A stretch of DNA of 64,000 nucleotides, from NCBI GenBank assembly GCA_030549775.1, contig CM060174.1, positions 94,628,132 through 94,692,131 of the forward strand, read 5' to 3'. Shown here one piece after another: positions 48,281-60,300 of the stretch. Within the stretch, counting starts at the first letter, position 1. The number at the start of each line of letters is the position of its first letter. Position numbers and translations under genes: made by a program. Origin of the DNA: Tamarix chinensis (taxonomy: Eukaryota > Streptophyta > Magnoliopsida > Caryophyllales > Tamaricaceae). Below the pieces are notes generated by a model that searched no databases, was not told the origin of the DNA, and saw only the letters and a program-made list of their open reading frames with translations.

Positions 48281-48585
48281 TCACTATTATAATCGATGGA
48301 CCGAAAACACACAGGGCATAAAGCTCTGACCACTATTATTCGATGGTGGATCGGTCTGACCCCTTCTCGTACAGTGTTCCACCGTAAGTAATTGGTATCT
48401 TTCCCATGTCTTGGCACAAATATGTTCGGTTTTATTGAGCACGGAATCCCCTACTATTATAACCGGTGGACCGGAAACTCACAGATACAAAGCCTGACCG
48501 CTATTATAGTCGGTGGACCGAAAACACATAGGACATCATGCCCTAACCACTATTATTCACCGGTGGACCGGTCTGGGCCCGGCTC
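48281..48585 (-). repeat. 54-bp type CCACCGG/TATAATAGTGG repeats in copy C
   Basis: Two blocks of units (48281-48380 and 48448-48580), with CTATTATAACCGGTGGACCGG near 48456 as the clearest. Same repeat and same two-block layout as in copies A and D, but more diverged. Confidence 0.7.
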
Positions 48586-49119
48586 AACAATCTTTCACTT
48601 TAAGTGATTAATGTCTTAAGTATCTTATTCAGAAAATTTTAACCCTAGACATGCATGAATCGCTCCCTTTACACTTATCCTCCAAGTCCACTCCACATCT
48701 CTCTCTAGGGTTTTATCCCGAAACCCTAATTTAGACCTCAACGGCCCATCTTACTCCACCTCACATAACCCAAATCATTTTAACACTTCACACACCACAA
48801 CTCATAAATATCATCCTCATAATTACGCTTTAATCACCAAGTACACATGATACCACAAAAACCCTAAGCATCCACACCAAACCCTAATTTCCCACACAAA
48901 CACTAGCTCGGTCTCCTACGTACCCTTATATTGCTCCACGTACTATTTTTCATCCAAAGTGTTCAAATACCCAAAAAACACTTATGTTACCTTCCTTACA
49001 TCCCAAATCAACTTTCTATACGTAAACTTTACTCCTATGCAGACTTTACACATCCCATACAACCTTTTGAACTTTTTCATGCAAACCCTACAACTCCCAC
49101 ATAGAAACCTTAGCATCAC

Positions 49120-49480
49120 CCATGCAAACCCTAGATTCATCCATACAAAACCCTAAATTCTTTCATGCAAAATCCAATAATCCTTCATACAAAACCCTAA
49201 ATTCAATCCACACAAAACCAAATATTCAAACCATATAAAACCCAAAGATTCATCCATACCAAACCCTAAATTCAAATCATATAAAACCTAAGATTCATCC
49301 ATACAAAACCATAAATTAGATTCTCCCATACAAAACTATAAATTAGATTCTCCCATCCAAAACCATAAATTAGATTCTCCCATATAAAACCATAAATTAG
49401 ATTTTTCCATATAAAACCATAAGTTAAATTCTTCCATACGAAACCATAAATTAGATTCTTCCGCATGAAACCCTAAATTC
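49120..49480 (-). repeat. 26-27-base tandem array in copy C
   Basis: About a dozen units of the type CATACAAAACCATAAATTAGA, with the period kept at 26-27 bases over the right half. It lies at the place where copy D has its TTTGTATGGTGGTATTA array. Confidence 0.75.
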
Positions 49481-50049
49481 CCCATATTATTCCTCCACTC
49501 ATAGATCATTAAAATACTTAGGTCAACTCATTTCCCTTTTAGTCAACTTACTTCCCATTTTCCATTTTCAACATTTTTCCCACACAATACCACTTTTATA
49601 CATCATCACATGCATGTTTAAAGGGTCACAAACAAATCATCACATACCACAATACTTCATCCCATACACATAGTACATATACCATGTAAACACACAAAAA
49701 CATACTTCAACTCCATGTTATAGCACATACGAAATAATTATAATAATAAACAAAGGATGCATAACATACAAAGCACATAATACACATCAACACATAATAG
49801 GCCTTAGTAACACCCTTACCTAAAACAACGCCAGTCTTGGAGCACACTCATACGCCTCCTTAGGGTTTTGATAAAATAACAACATATTAATAAAAATAAC
49901 ATTAACTAATTACTAACTTTACTAAAGGTATAATAAATAATAGAAATATTATAAAAGTTGATAATATAGGGTGGAAGAATTTACCCTAATAACAACAACA
50001 ATAAAAAAATAGTAAAGATACTAAAAATAATATAAATGATAATAATAAT

Positions 50050-50074
50050 AACAACAACAACAACAACAACAACA
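50050..50074 (+). repeat. (AAC)n microsatellite
   Basis: About eight AAC units inside the trinucleotide zone of giant LTR copy C. Confidence 0.9.
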
Positions 50075-50210
50075 ATAATAATAAGAGCATTAATCAAAAA
50101 TAAAGTGAAATAAGGGCTTCGGCCCTTTTACCAAAATAATATTATTATTGTTATTAGTAAAATAAATAACCAAATTTAGTAATAATAATGATGATAAAAT
50201 AATAATAATA

Positions 50211-50260
<50 letters not shown>
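50211..50260 (+). repeat. (GAT)n microsatellite
   Basis: About 16 uninterrupted GAT units, part of the trinucleotide zone of giant LTR copy C. Confidence 0.92.
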
Positions 50261-50479
50261 AAAAACCACAATAATAGTACAAAATAATAATAACCATAAT
50301 GGTAATAATAGTAAGGATAATAATCGAAGATAAAATAAAGTAGGGTTTCTACCCTACATTGAATAATAATAAACGCAAATGATAAAAATATTAATAATAG
50401 TAAGACTTGATATTTATAATACTACTACTACAATTTAAAATAGGCACAATAGGGTTTCAGCCCTATATAAAATAATAAT

Positions 50480-50765
50480 ACTAACACTTGAAAATACTAC
50501 AACAACAACAATAATAATAGCAATACTAATGGTAAATTAGTTGTAATAATAGTAATGGAATAATGATAATAGTAATTCAAAATAGTAATAATAATAATAA
50601 TAATAATAGTAATAATGGAAACAATAAGAATAATAATAATAAAATAGAAATAAAAATACAATAGGGCTTCATCCCTCAATAAAAATAATAATAAAAACAT
50701 TAATACTAATAATAACAATAATAATACATATTAATAATGGTAATAATAATAATAATAGTATTTAT
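50480..50765 (+). repeat. (AAT)n-rich zone
   Basis: Long imperfect AAT/ATA trinucleotide stretches in copy C; the counterpart in copy E is 63040-63370. Confidence 0.85.
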
Positions 50766-51432
50766 ATTCAAATAAATGAAATGAAATAAATTAAGGCTTG
50801 TAAAAATAGGGAAAGGGGTTGAGAGGGTCTAAGGTTCAACCTTAGGTTGGTGGGGATGGGCGGCACGGGCGGTGGTGCACGGCGGCAGTGGCGACGACTG
50901 GAAAAAGGGAATAAAAGGGTAAAAGTTGGATGCTGGGAAAAGGAGGGGTAGAATGAAGGTGGGAGATGGGGTGTTAAAGACTGCCTAGAGGGAGAGGAGT
51001 TGAATAAGGGTGGCGGTGCAACCAAAGGTGGCGGTGCATAGCGACGGCGGTGGTGGCTGAATGGGGAAGAAGAAGAGAAAGAGGGGAGAGGAAAAGAAAG
51101 GTAGGGGAAGGTAGAGGAGGGTCTATAAAAGATAATGGGAGGTGAAAGAAGTGGTGGAAGTGGTGGCTAAGGGCGATTTGAAGGGCGATTGAGGTTGAAG
51201 AGAGGATTAATCTGGAAGGCTAATTCGCACAGTTGGGGTAGCTTGCGTAGGAAGAATCGAGGGATATGGGATGTTTGGTTAGCTAGAGGGCGGTGGAAGG
51301 AAGAGTTTGGTAGGCGGAGTGGGTGGCGTGGTTGGCTGAAGGCATTGGAGCTGGAATCTAAAAGGGAGGCGGCGTGCAAGAGGAGTTTTCTGGGTAAAAG
51401 ATCAAAACTTGATACAAGGTAGATTATGGGGG

Positions 51433-51440
51433 TATTTATA
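51433..51440 (-). promoter_or_regulatory. TATA box of giant LTR copy C
   Basis: Minus strand reads CTCTATAAATACCCCCATAA. The same CTATAAATACCCCC occurs at 62377-62390 in copy E, also inside the C-rich leader. Conservation between diverged copies supports a real LTR promoter. Confidence 0.6.
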
Positions 51441-51971
51441 GAGTGAAAATGAGAGGGTAGGGTTCCATTGGTCGGTGTGGGAATAGGAAAGTAGGGTTCA
51501 AGCTTACCGGCGGCGAGGTTGGTCGGTGGAATTCAAAGTCAAGGCAAGGGGTTGAATGGCGAGGAGAGGGAGAAATGTGCAAGGAGAGGGGGAAGTTAGT
51601 TGGGCGAAAAGATCAAAGAGTCTGCAGGGGAGAGAGAGAAGCAAAACGGTCGGTCAGTGGTGGCAAAAAACCAGGGCTCAGGGGCGGCGAAAATGATGTA
51701 GGTCAGCATCGACAGGGCTGGGTAGGTGCAAAGGAAGAAGAAGAAGAAAGAAAAGGCTGGACCAGACGGTTCGGAGAAAGAAAGAAAGAAAGGGAAAAAA
51801 GGGCGGACCGGGCGGTCGGGCGTGAGGTGAGGGGGGAAGGATTTAAATGAAACACAGCGTCCAGTGGAGAAAAAGAAGAAAAACACCATGCAACAAGGGA
51901 GAAGGAAGGAGGCGTCGGTCGCACGGGTTGGGTCGCACCAAAGGAAAGGAGGGAAAAGAGGGAGACTGGGC

Positions 51972-51976
51972 CGTGG
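51972..51976. repeat. target-site duplication CGTGG, left
   Basis: Exact match to 56856-56860; marks insertion of copy D into copy C. Confidence 0.85.
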
Positions 51977-54350
51977 TGTAATACCCCGTATTTTTAAAGT
52001 CCAGATTTATTAAGTTTAATGATTTTATTAGCGTAATTTGATGTAAACAATTAATTATTTTAATTTTGATTCGTTTTATGGATTTATCGACGATTTTGAA
52101 TTCATAATTGAATGTAATTAATCATTTTCGGGAAGTAATATTTTATCGATGTTTTAATTAATTGAATGTAATATTTTCGGGAAGTTTAAATTAAAAATAT
52201 TTTCGGAACTTATTTAAGAATTTCTTTTTGAAATTAATTTTCTTCAGTTCTACACTTTTTAGTTTGCGGAAAACCGATTTTGGAAGTTATTAAAATTAGT
52301 CTCGATTTATTAGAATTTGACTTAAATATTTTATTATAGGTTTTTAAATATTATTTTAGGGTCTTATAATGTATTTTCGTAAATAATATAAATTTTTACA
52401 TTTGTTGGTTAATTCTTTCGAAAATGTTTCTAAAATTCAGTATATAGTTCTTTTATTTATTTTAAGTGTTCGGATCGTTTCAAAATAATTTTTATTTAAT
52501 AAATTTTATATAAAATCTTCCAATAATATTTTTATATTTTTAGTATTTTATTTTAAGTGTATTTGTTTAAAAAAAAAGGCCCAGCCCCGACTGGTGCCCC
52601 CTTCCCATTTTCTTTTCCCTCTTCTCTCCCTTCTCTTATCTCTCCCTTATCCCGTCGGCCCACTGTTCCCGCAACCCTAACCCTAGCCGACCTCCCTCGC
52701 CTCTCTCCTCCTCCCTGCTCCCTCGCCAGCCGCCGCCGACCAACTAGCTGCGACGGGCGACGTGACCGACGATGCTGCAGCAAGATACAGCCGCAACCTC
52801 AGCCAGCTCGACCAAAGCAGCCGCGAGAGCAGCAACAGCAGCGACGAGCGGCAACCCAGGCTACGCCGCCATCGCCCGGTCACCGACGAGCTCGAGCGAC
52901 CACCGTCGAGCCACCCCCGTCCCCCAATGAAGCCTCCCCAGCCTTCCTTTGCCCTAATTTGTCGGTTTTTAATTAGTATAAATTTCTGAAAACCCTAACC
53001 CTTATTTTGATTAATTGAATGTGAATTAGCTTATAAAAAGCTAAATTGATTGTTTGATTGTGTATATATGTGATGTAAGAATGATTTGGATGGGTTAATT
53101 GTATTGTTATGTTGAGATTTCGGAAAAATTGGATTTTTGGCCGGGTTATACCCGAATTTTTCGGATCCGTCCGTTTTTACGATTTCGGACAAATTGATTA
53201 TACAATACATTTTAAAATGTATCCAATTTCATTTTGGAACCGTCAATTTGAGAAATTTATGCAGGTTTTATTGGAATTTGATTCCTAGGTCAAATTTTGG
53301 GTGTAATGAAATTGAGTCGTATAATTGAGCCGTCCCGCTCAATTGATTTTATAATATCGTTTAAAATGTATTTAATTTTATATTGGAAGTGTCGATTTGG
53401 GAAAATTGTGCGTAATTGATCGAAATTGGATTTTTAGGTCAAAACTCCCGCGGGTTTAAATTGGTTTGGGTAATCGGGTTATTTTAGTCAATTGACTATA
53501 TAAATTACATTATAATATGTTTAATTACATTTTCGAACCGTCAATTGATATGTTTTGGCAAGGATCGATCGGGTTTGCGTTCCGGGCTCAAAAACCCTAA
53601 TTGTGCTAAATTGTGTATTTCTTTTACTAGTTTTGAGCAATTGATTATTTGATATGTTATAAAATGTGTTTAATTGCATTTCTAAACATTTAATTTGATT
53701 AAATTTATAGAATTTTGACGGATTGTATTTTTGGGCCCAAAACCCTAAATTTCAAGTGAAATTATGAAATCGATTATTTGTATTGTTGTTTTTCTAAAAT
53801 TGAATGTATAGAAATAGTTGAAATGGTATTAATTGCTTTCTAATACCTTTAGTTTGAATTAATTAAATTGAATTACTTGAGTTTGTGTCGTGGGCTTTAA
53901 AACCCTAATTTTCGGGGATGATTTTATAAAATTGATTTTGCTATGTGTATTTTATCTAATCGAATTCTATCTTTGGGTTTTAAATCATTTAAATTCTGTT
54001 TTAACCTAATCGGTTTGGATTTGGTTCCATGAAAATGATTAAGTTACCTGTTTAGTTATAAAACCTAATGAATATGCTATTTTCGATAAAGTAACTTATA
54101 ATTGATTATCTTCCTTGGGCTTTCCAAATTAATTCAAAATGTCCTCAGTGTATTTGTATTACTCTGTTTTGAATTATATTTAATCTTAAATCTTAATAGA
54201 GCTATGCTTTTAAGTTCTATGTTTTGGACACGTTTTCTGATAAAGATCATTTGTGTCGCTTGTGTTTATTTAATTAGAATATGTGAATTATTGATTGATA
54301 GAATAGTTTCTAATTTAGTTTTCGATTTCTATTGGATCTAGGAAAGCTTT

Positions 54351-54366
54351 CTCGTGGATCCACGAG
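54351..54366. repeat. perfect 16-base palindrome
   Basis: CTCGTGGATCCACGAG, fully self-complementary, in the middle of LTR copy D, just before the 'aggtaag' segment that resembles a 5' splice site. Confidence 0.85.
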
Positions 54367-54867
54367 CTAGGGATCTCTCTCCCTCTTATCTCGCTTAGCT
54401 AGCTTCGGATCCAGGTAAGTCTCGACTTACCTCTACTTATGAGTATTTCGCAAGGATGTGGCTAAGGTCCCTACGTGTTATGTGACTTGTATGCTTTGGA
54501 TGCCTCGTATGATTATATGTCATGTTTTACATGTTGTTACCTTACCTGTTATGTGTAGCACAGTTTGGATTCAAGGTATGCCTTTGTGATCGCTCTTGTT
54601 ACGTGTTAATGTGGATGGGCTACAAGTTGTGACATGTATATGTATGATGTTTATGATGTATTATGTTATGGCCCTCTAGGACATGCATGTTAGTATATTG
54701 GTAACATGAGTTGGGAATATAAGGATGACCGAAAATAAATGGGAAGTGAGACCACTAAGGGGGATATGAGGTTGACCTAAGTACCTAATGATCTATGAGA
54801 GAATATTTAAGTGGGAGGAATGTTCGAAATAAATAAGAGTTGGGGACCATGCATGGGAGTCTTGAAG

Positions 54868-55110
54868 TTTGTATGCTGGTGTTATGGTTTGGTGGTATTA
54901 ATATTTGTATGGTGGTATTAATGGCTTGTGGTGGTATTAGGCTTTGCATGGTGGTATTAGGGTTTGTATGGTGGTATTAATGATTTCATGGTGGTATTAA
55001 TGGCTTATGGTGGTATTAGGGTTTGCATGGTGATGTTATGGTTTGTATGGTGGTATTAATGTTTGTATGGTGGTATTAGGGTTTGCATGGTGGAGTTAGG
55101 GTTTTGCAGG
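54868..55110 (+). repeat. TTTGTATGGTGGTATTA tandem array in copy D
   Basis: Roughly ten imperfect units of 21-27 bases (TTTGCATGGTGGTATTAGGG and variants). Matching arrays sit at the same place in copies A and C. Confidence 0.8.
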
Positions 55111-55682
55111 GGAGTTAATGATTGTATGTGATTTAGGGTTTGTATGAAAAGTTCGAGAGGTTGCATGAGATGTGTAACGTTTGCGTGGGAGCAAAATTTA
55201 TGTGTGAAAAGGTTGATTTGGGATGTAAGGAAGGTAATGCAAGTGTGATTTGAGTGTTTAACTGTTTTGGACGGAGAATAGTACGTGGAGTATTATAAGG
55301 GTATGGAGGAGATAGAATTAGAGTTTGGAGTGACTAACTCTGGGTCGTGTGATTAAGTAGGGTTGGAGAAGCTAATTGTGATTTGTCGAGGATAATTAAG
55401 GTTTGGATGGCTAAGTATAGTTGTTATGGTAAAATAGGGTTAAGAGTGGTTAACCACGGTTTGGTGTGGACAATTAGGGTTGGTTATGGCTGCTTAGAGT
55501 TGGTTGGTGTTATCATGTGTATTTATTGATTTAAGCGTAGTTATGAATGTGGGTTTTTATTAGTTGTGATGTGTACAGTATAAAGAGAATGATTTATGCA
55601 TGTCAAGGGTGTGATGTGATTCAATAAGACACGGATAAGACATTAATTACGTAAAGCGAAAGACTAATGAGCCCGACCCAGT

Positions 55683-56040
55683 CCGGTCCACCGGTTAGAA
55701 TAGTGGCCAGAGGCGTTCTGCCCTGGGTGTTTATTTCCGGTCCACCTGCTATAATAGTGGTCAGAGGCGTTCTACCCTGAGTGTTTATTCCAGTCCACCG
55801 GCTATAATAGTGGGGGATTCGGGCTCGACAGACCCAAATAAATAAGTTAATCCATGGGAAAAATATTAAATACTTATAGTGAAACACCATGTGAGTCGGG
55901 GCCAGTCCGGTCCACCGGTTAGAATAGTGGTCAGAGGCGTTCTGCCCTGTGTGTTTCGTTCCGGTCCACCGGCTATAATAGTGGTCAGAGGCGTCCTGCC
56001 CTGTGTGTTTACTTCCGGTCCACCGGCTATAATAGTGGGG
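55683..56040 (+). repeat. 54-bp tandem repeat, 3 + 3 units, with CCGGTCCACCGG core
   Basis: Unit starts at 55683, 55737, 55791, then 55907, 55961 and 56015: exactly 54 bases apart within each block. Each unit has CCGGTCCACCGG (or one change), then TATAATAGTGG, then CAGAGGCGTTCTGCCCTG. The core is self-complementary except at its centre. Confidence 0.92.
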
Positions 56041-56855
56041 CTCAACTCACATGGACTATTAAAGAATATGTGTTGACTGAACATATTATTAATGAGAATA
56101 TAGAATAAGTCTAATTGGACCATGACCAGCTTTTATTATATGTGTTACCACATGCTGCTTATGTGCATAATGAGTCACTTTATATTTCGGTTATACCACG
56201 CTTATATGTTAAATGGGATGTTGCATATGTTTTATATGTTACTATGAGTGTATGGCAAGATTCATGATGTGGGTTGTGAGTATGTAGGATATTGTATTAA
56301 CGTATTGTACTATAATTTAATACACACTTGATGATATCTCTCCTATAAGGTAAGATAGCGAGACTTACTCAGTATTGGACCCGTACTGATACTACACTGG
56401 TTGAATGAGTCCTGTGATGATCCATCGATGGTGGGGAGCAGACCTCTTGTGCAGGTTTAAGATCGGATACTGTGTTGGGGTGGAAGCCTTGACTTGAGTG
56501 AGTAGGTAATCCGGATATTGATCCTTCGGGATTTATTTTTGTTTAGCTATATTTTGTATTACGTTCTTGTTTTGAGAAACATATTCTGGGGTTGTAATCC
56601 TAAATCGTACTCTAACTTCTGTTTGACCTGCCTCTTGTTAAGGATTTATTTTAAATGTTGTCTTGCGTTTTTGATACTTTGTACTAAAGGTTGATCGAAT
56701 ATAGCATTAGCACTTAGTACTGGAACGGTAGGAGTGAACCGGTCTGGTACTAAGTGTGGCGGTAATACCCCCGAGTTTACGGTTTCATCCTTTACTTCCG
56801 CTAAACCTTTTGGTTTTAAACGAAATTTTTCAGTAGTAAATTTGGGGGTGTTACA

Positions 56856-56860
56856 CGTGG
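56856..56860. repeat. target-site duplication CGTGG, right
   Basis: Partner of 51972-51976. Confidence 0.85.
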
Positions 56861-57342
56861 GCTGGCCCAGGCCGGGGAGGAAAAAAAGAAAAAGAAAAGA
56901 AGAAGAAAGAAAAGGAAAAAGGAAAAATAATGGGTTGGGTTAATTAAATTAATTAGAATATTTGGGATATTTAAAAATAATAATATTTAAATCCCTTTTT
57001 AGGCTAAATTAGGATTTTTGAAAGGTTTTCCATAAATTCCATTTTAATTAGCAAAACACCCTAAATTTCTCCAATTAAATTATTTATAAAATTCCTATTA
57101 ATTTGAAACTATTTTCTCCTTCTTATTTTAAATAAAATAATTTTTTAATTAATTTCCAAAATAAAATCCTTAATTATCTAAAATACCCAAATTCCTTCTA
57201 ATTAAAATACTTATAAATTTCTTCTTGATTTGCCCTAATTAATTTTCTTTTATTTTAATAAAAATAATTTATTTAAATAATTTTTCTAATAAAATCTTAT
57301 TTAAATATCATTTTTAAAATTATAAATTTTTGGGGCATTTCA

Positions 57343-60300
57343 CTTTTCTTATCTCATCTTATCTTATATAATCTAATCTTATTTTCTCTTGTAATATAAA
57401 TCCTCAAAATAAGTTGAGAAGAACGTAGTCTTATATTATTAGAGGTATTATATTTGGAATGAGTTTGTTTGGATGGTAGATAAACAACAATGTCTCTCAT
57501 AAATTTGGTCATAGACTCTCTTAAGCACAATTTGGAGAAGTTATTAAAGTTAATTATTGGTTATTACATATGACTATTCTAGCTCATATAGAAACAAAAT
57601 TAGTTAAAATTAGTATAATTTTTAGAAAATTAGAGTTTTAAAATGATACTCTTTTCCAATAATTTGTAATTATTCGATGTTAAAATGGATGTATAAATAT
57701 ATGAGTTTAGAAGAGAATGAAAGACAATCCTTTAGTTATCAACAATACTCTTTATTGAGGACCAGGGGCATACATATAGCATCTCTCTACAAGTTATTAT
57801 ATCTTACTAGAATGCAAGATCTTGATAACTTCATGAATTAAATATAAGTTAAAGACCAAAACATGGATGTTCATTGAAATCAAAATGGAGGAAGATATGT
57901 ATTACTTAAAAAAATAGAACTAAAAATTTGTATTTTTATGTAAGCAACAATAATAAATTACTATGTGTTATTTTGCATCCAACATAAAAAAAAAGATACT
58001 TTATATACCTAATTTATGTTAGTAAAAAGTTTAAAAGTAACTTATACCAAAAGTTCAGGTTTGGAAAACACTTGATCAAGCAATGATATAAGATTACAAA
58101 ATAAAGAGGATATAACATATATAATAGAAAATAGATGATTTAAAGCCTAGGGAGAAAAAATATATTTAGATAATTATGCACTTGAACCCACCCATAAACA
58201 ACTACCACAAACGGGCACAACAAAAGCATTTTAACCAGCATATACTTGCATACTTGTGAGAATAAGCTACAACCATAAAAAAGGATAATTAGTACATAAT
58301 GTGTTGAGTAAGTTAACAATACATGTTAATAGAAGAGGACATGTATAACACATAGGGTTGTATGAAAGGAGCTATATATGCACATTAACCATGATACAAA
58401 ATGACCCAAGAATGCAATTGTATTAAATTTCATACTTAGATGATCACACAATTCTGTTTATTTAGTCACATTGAAAACATGAAACCACTTATAATACAAC
58501 TTCTCATTTTTTCTTTCTCTTGTAGATGGAAGAAAGATAGCCAACCTCATTAATACGTAGTATTTACTCTTCCCTTTCCCCCATAGATGGAAAAATGGTA
58601 GTAAACTTCATTAATACTCTCACATCTAGGGTAAACACATGCCCGAGTAGTCAGTAAAACTCTAATTCTTAAATACACGTACCCCCTATAGATTGATGGA
58701 TCAAACTAATGTAGAGTATATTAAGATCATTTGGTTCCAATAGAACTAGAAAAAAATAAAATCACATAATTTGAACACTTGAGATCATTATGTTTTGCCT
58801 CATGTAATCTTCTATTTTAAGTAGTAAAATTTTAGTGGGCCATTAACATACACTTAGAACATAATAATGCATCACCTGGTTTATTTATCACCATAGTGCT
58901 TTTACTTATTGCCATTACTTTATTATATGGAATGGTGCTTATCAACTTATTACAAGGAATTTTTATTATCATGAATTCATTTTAGCAATTGTATTTATTA
59001 AAATGGTTAATCACATCTAGCATTTACATACCACATGAAGTAATGAGGGTGCATGAAAAAACATCACCAAAAAGATAAAGTTTGAGATTTTAGAAGAAAG
59101 AGGTAAAAGAATGAAGGAGCAAGGAAAAGGGAAGGGCTCGACACCAAGGAGAAAGAACGACCAAGAAGAACACTTTAAGAACAAGGGAAAAGGTTAAAGG
59201 AGAAAACAAAATAGAAAAAGGGAATTTGCCTAAATGTAAAACAACCAACCAAAGGGGATTATACCTCTTATACTTGTTGACATAGGTAGGAGAGAGAGAG
59301 GGATATGTCAGATGGAAGGGTTGTTTATAAGCAGGAGGAGTGATGAGAGCGATTGACATAGGTGGGAAAGTGTAAGAGGGTTTGTGGAAGATGGTTGGGG
59401 TGATTATACGTAGATTTTTTTTATTGAATGAGTAATGACACCATGTGATATGATCATGAGGTGTAAGTGGTCATATTTTCAAAATCAACCATCCCAAAAA
59501 AGTAAACAAAGATTAAAAATGATTTAGATAAGGTATTGAACCTAATAAATGGCCAAAAATGAATAAATAAATAAAATAATTTCCAAAAATATTTTAAAAA
59601 ATTAGGAAAAGGTGTAAATTTAATATAGAAACCCAAATATAAAAAAAAATAGGAATATATATTGATTTGAGATCAAAAGAAATTAAGAAAAATAAGAATG
59701 ATGAAAGTTATCTAGCTCTAATTGACCTAGAAGGTTGTCAGTCAATCGCTAAATGTCTTGGATGAAAGGGTTAGAGTGATGTTGGTCAATATATAAAATT
59801 AAAAAGGTATGGGTTTAAAGGATATAAATGTAAAAACAAGGGTTTGAGGGATATAGGTAAGATATTCAAGCACATGTTAAGGGCTAATAAAGGGATTAGA
59901 AGACTTATCATCTAACAATTAGGGTTAAAAAAATTAGGAGTGTTAGAGTATGGCTCACAATTTATTTATATTGGTAGAGGTGGCCTTATGCATGTGTACA
60001 TTACTGGATGGATGGAATTTGAACATAATTGGATAGTGTAACATTTCCATTTCTCATTTTCAAAAATTTCATTTAAAAAAATAATAATGTATAAGCTAAA
60101 AATAGGAAATGAAAAATGATACTATCAAATTTAACATTATAAGATATGTGATAGTTTGCCTAGTCTATGCCAGTTAAAAGGTTAAAATCACTATCAATAT
60201 ACACTTTAACATCATCTATGACAAAATATCACTACGAGATACAAAGTGATCTATAAAATGTAGATAGTTTCATAGAGTCAGTACATTGCTAACAAAGTTA

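Larger units (their letters stand above)
51977..56855 (+). mobile_element. complete solo giant LTR (copy D), nested in copy C
   Basis: 4,879 bases from TGTAATACCCCG to GGGGGTGTTACA, flanked by perfect CGTGG duplications. The surrounding copy C continues on both sides (G-rich leader before 51972 and 'gggctggcccaggccgggg' after 56860, the reverse complement of the leader start in copy E near 61740). Inside: AT-rich head, C-rich block 52570-52960, long AT-rich body, 16-base palindrome at 54351-54366, TTTGTATGG array 54868-55110, six 54-bp repeat units 55683-56040, terminal hairpin 56755-56855. One LTR with target duplications and no internal domain is the signature of a solo LTR left by recombination. 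Confidence 0.85.
47540..57342 (-). mobile_element. solo giant LTR (copy C), split by copy D
   Basis: Minus-strand LTR made of 47540-51976 and 56861-57342, about 4.9 kb without the insert. Its 3' terminus is the plus-strand TGTAACACCCC at 47540; its 5' terminus is GGGGCATTTCA ending 57342. Flanks CTTAT (47535-47539) and CTTTT (57343-57347) are a likely target duplication with one change. From its 5' end on the minus strand: AT-rich head, C-rich leader, TATAAATA box (51440-51433), trinucleotide-repeat zone (50770-49930), short CATAC-AAAACCCTAAATT arrays (49480-49120), CCACCGG repeat blocks (48580-48281), CTCAATACGTAGCG near 48060, terminal segment. No internal element region adjoins it, hence solo LTR. 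Confidence 0.75.

Noticed and set aside
49272..49466. Minus-strand frame with repeated ENLIYGF units
   Set aside because: Translation of the 27-base tandem array in LTR copy C, not a gene.
55683..56040. CRISPR-like regular repeats
   Set aside because: Adjacent 54-base units without unique spacers, in a plant LTR.
55621..56123. Minus-strand frames with repeated NTQGRTPLTTIIAGGPE
   Set aside because: The repetition comes from the 54-bp DNA repeat, whose length is divisible by three; no start context or family supports a protein.
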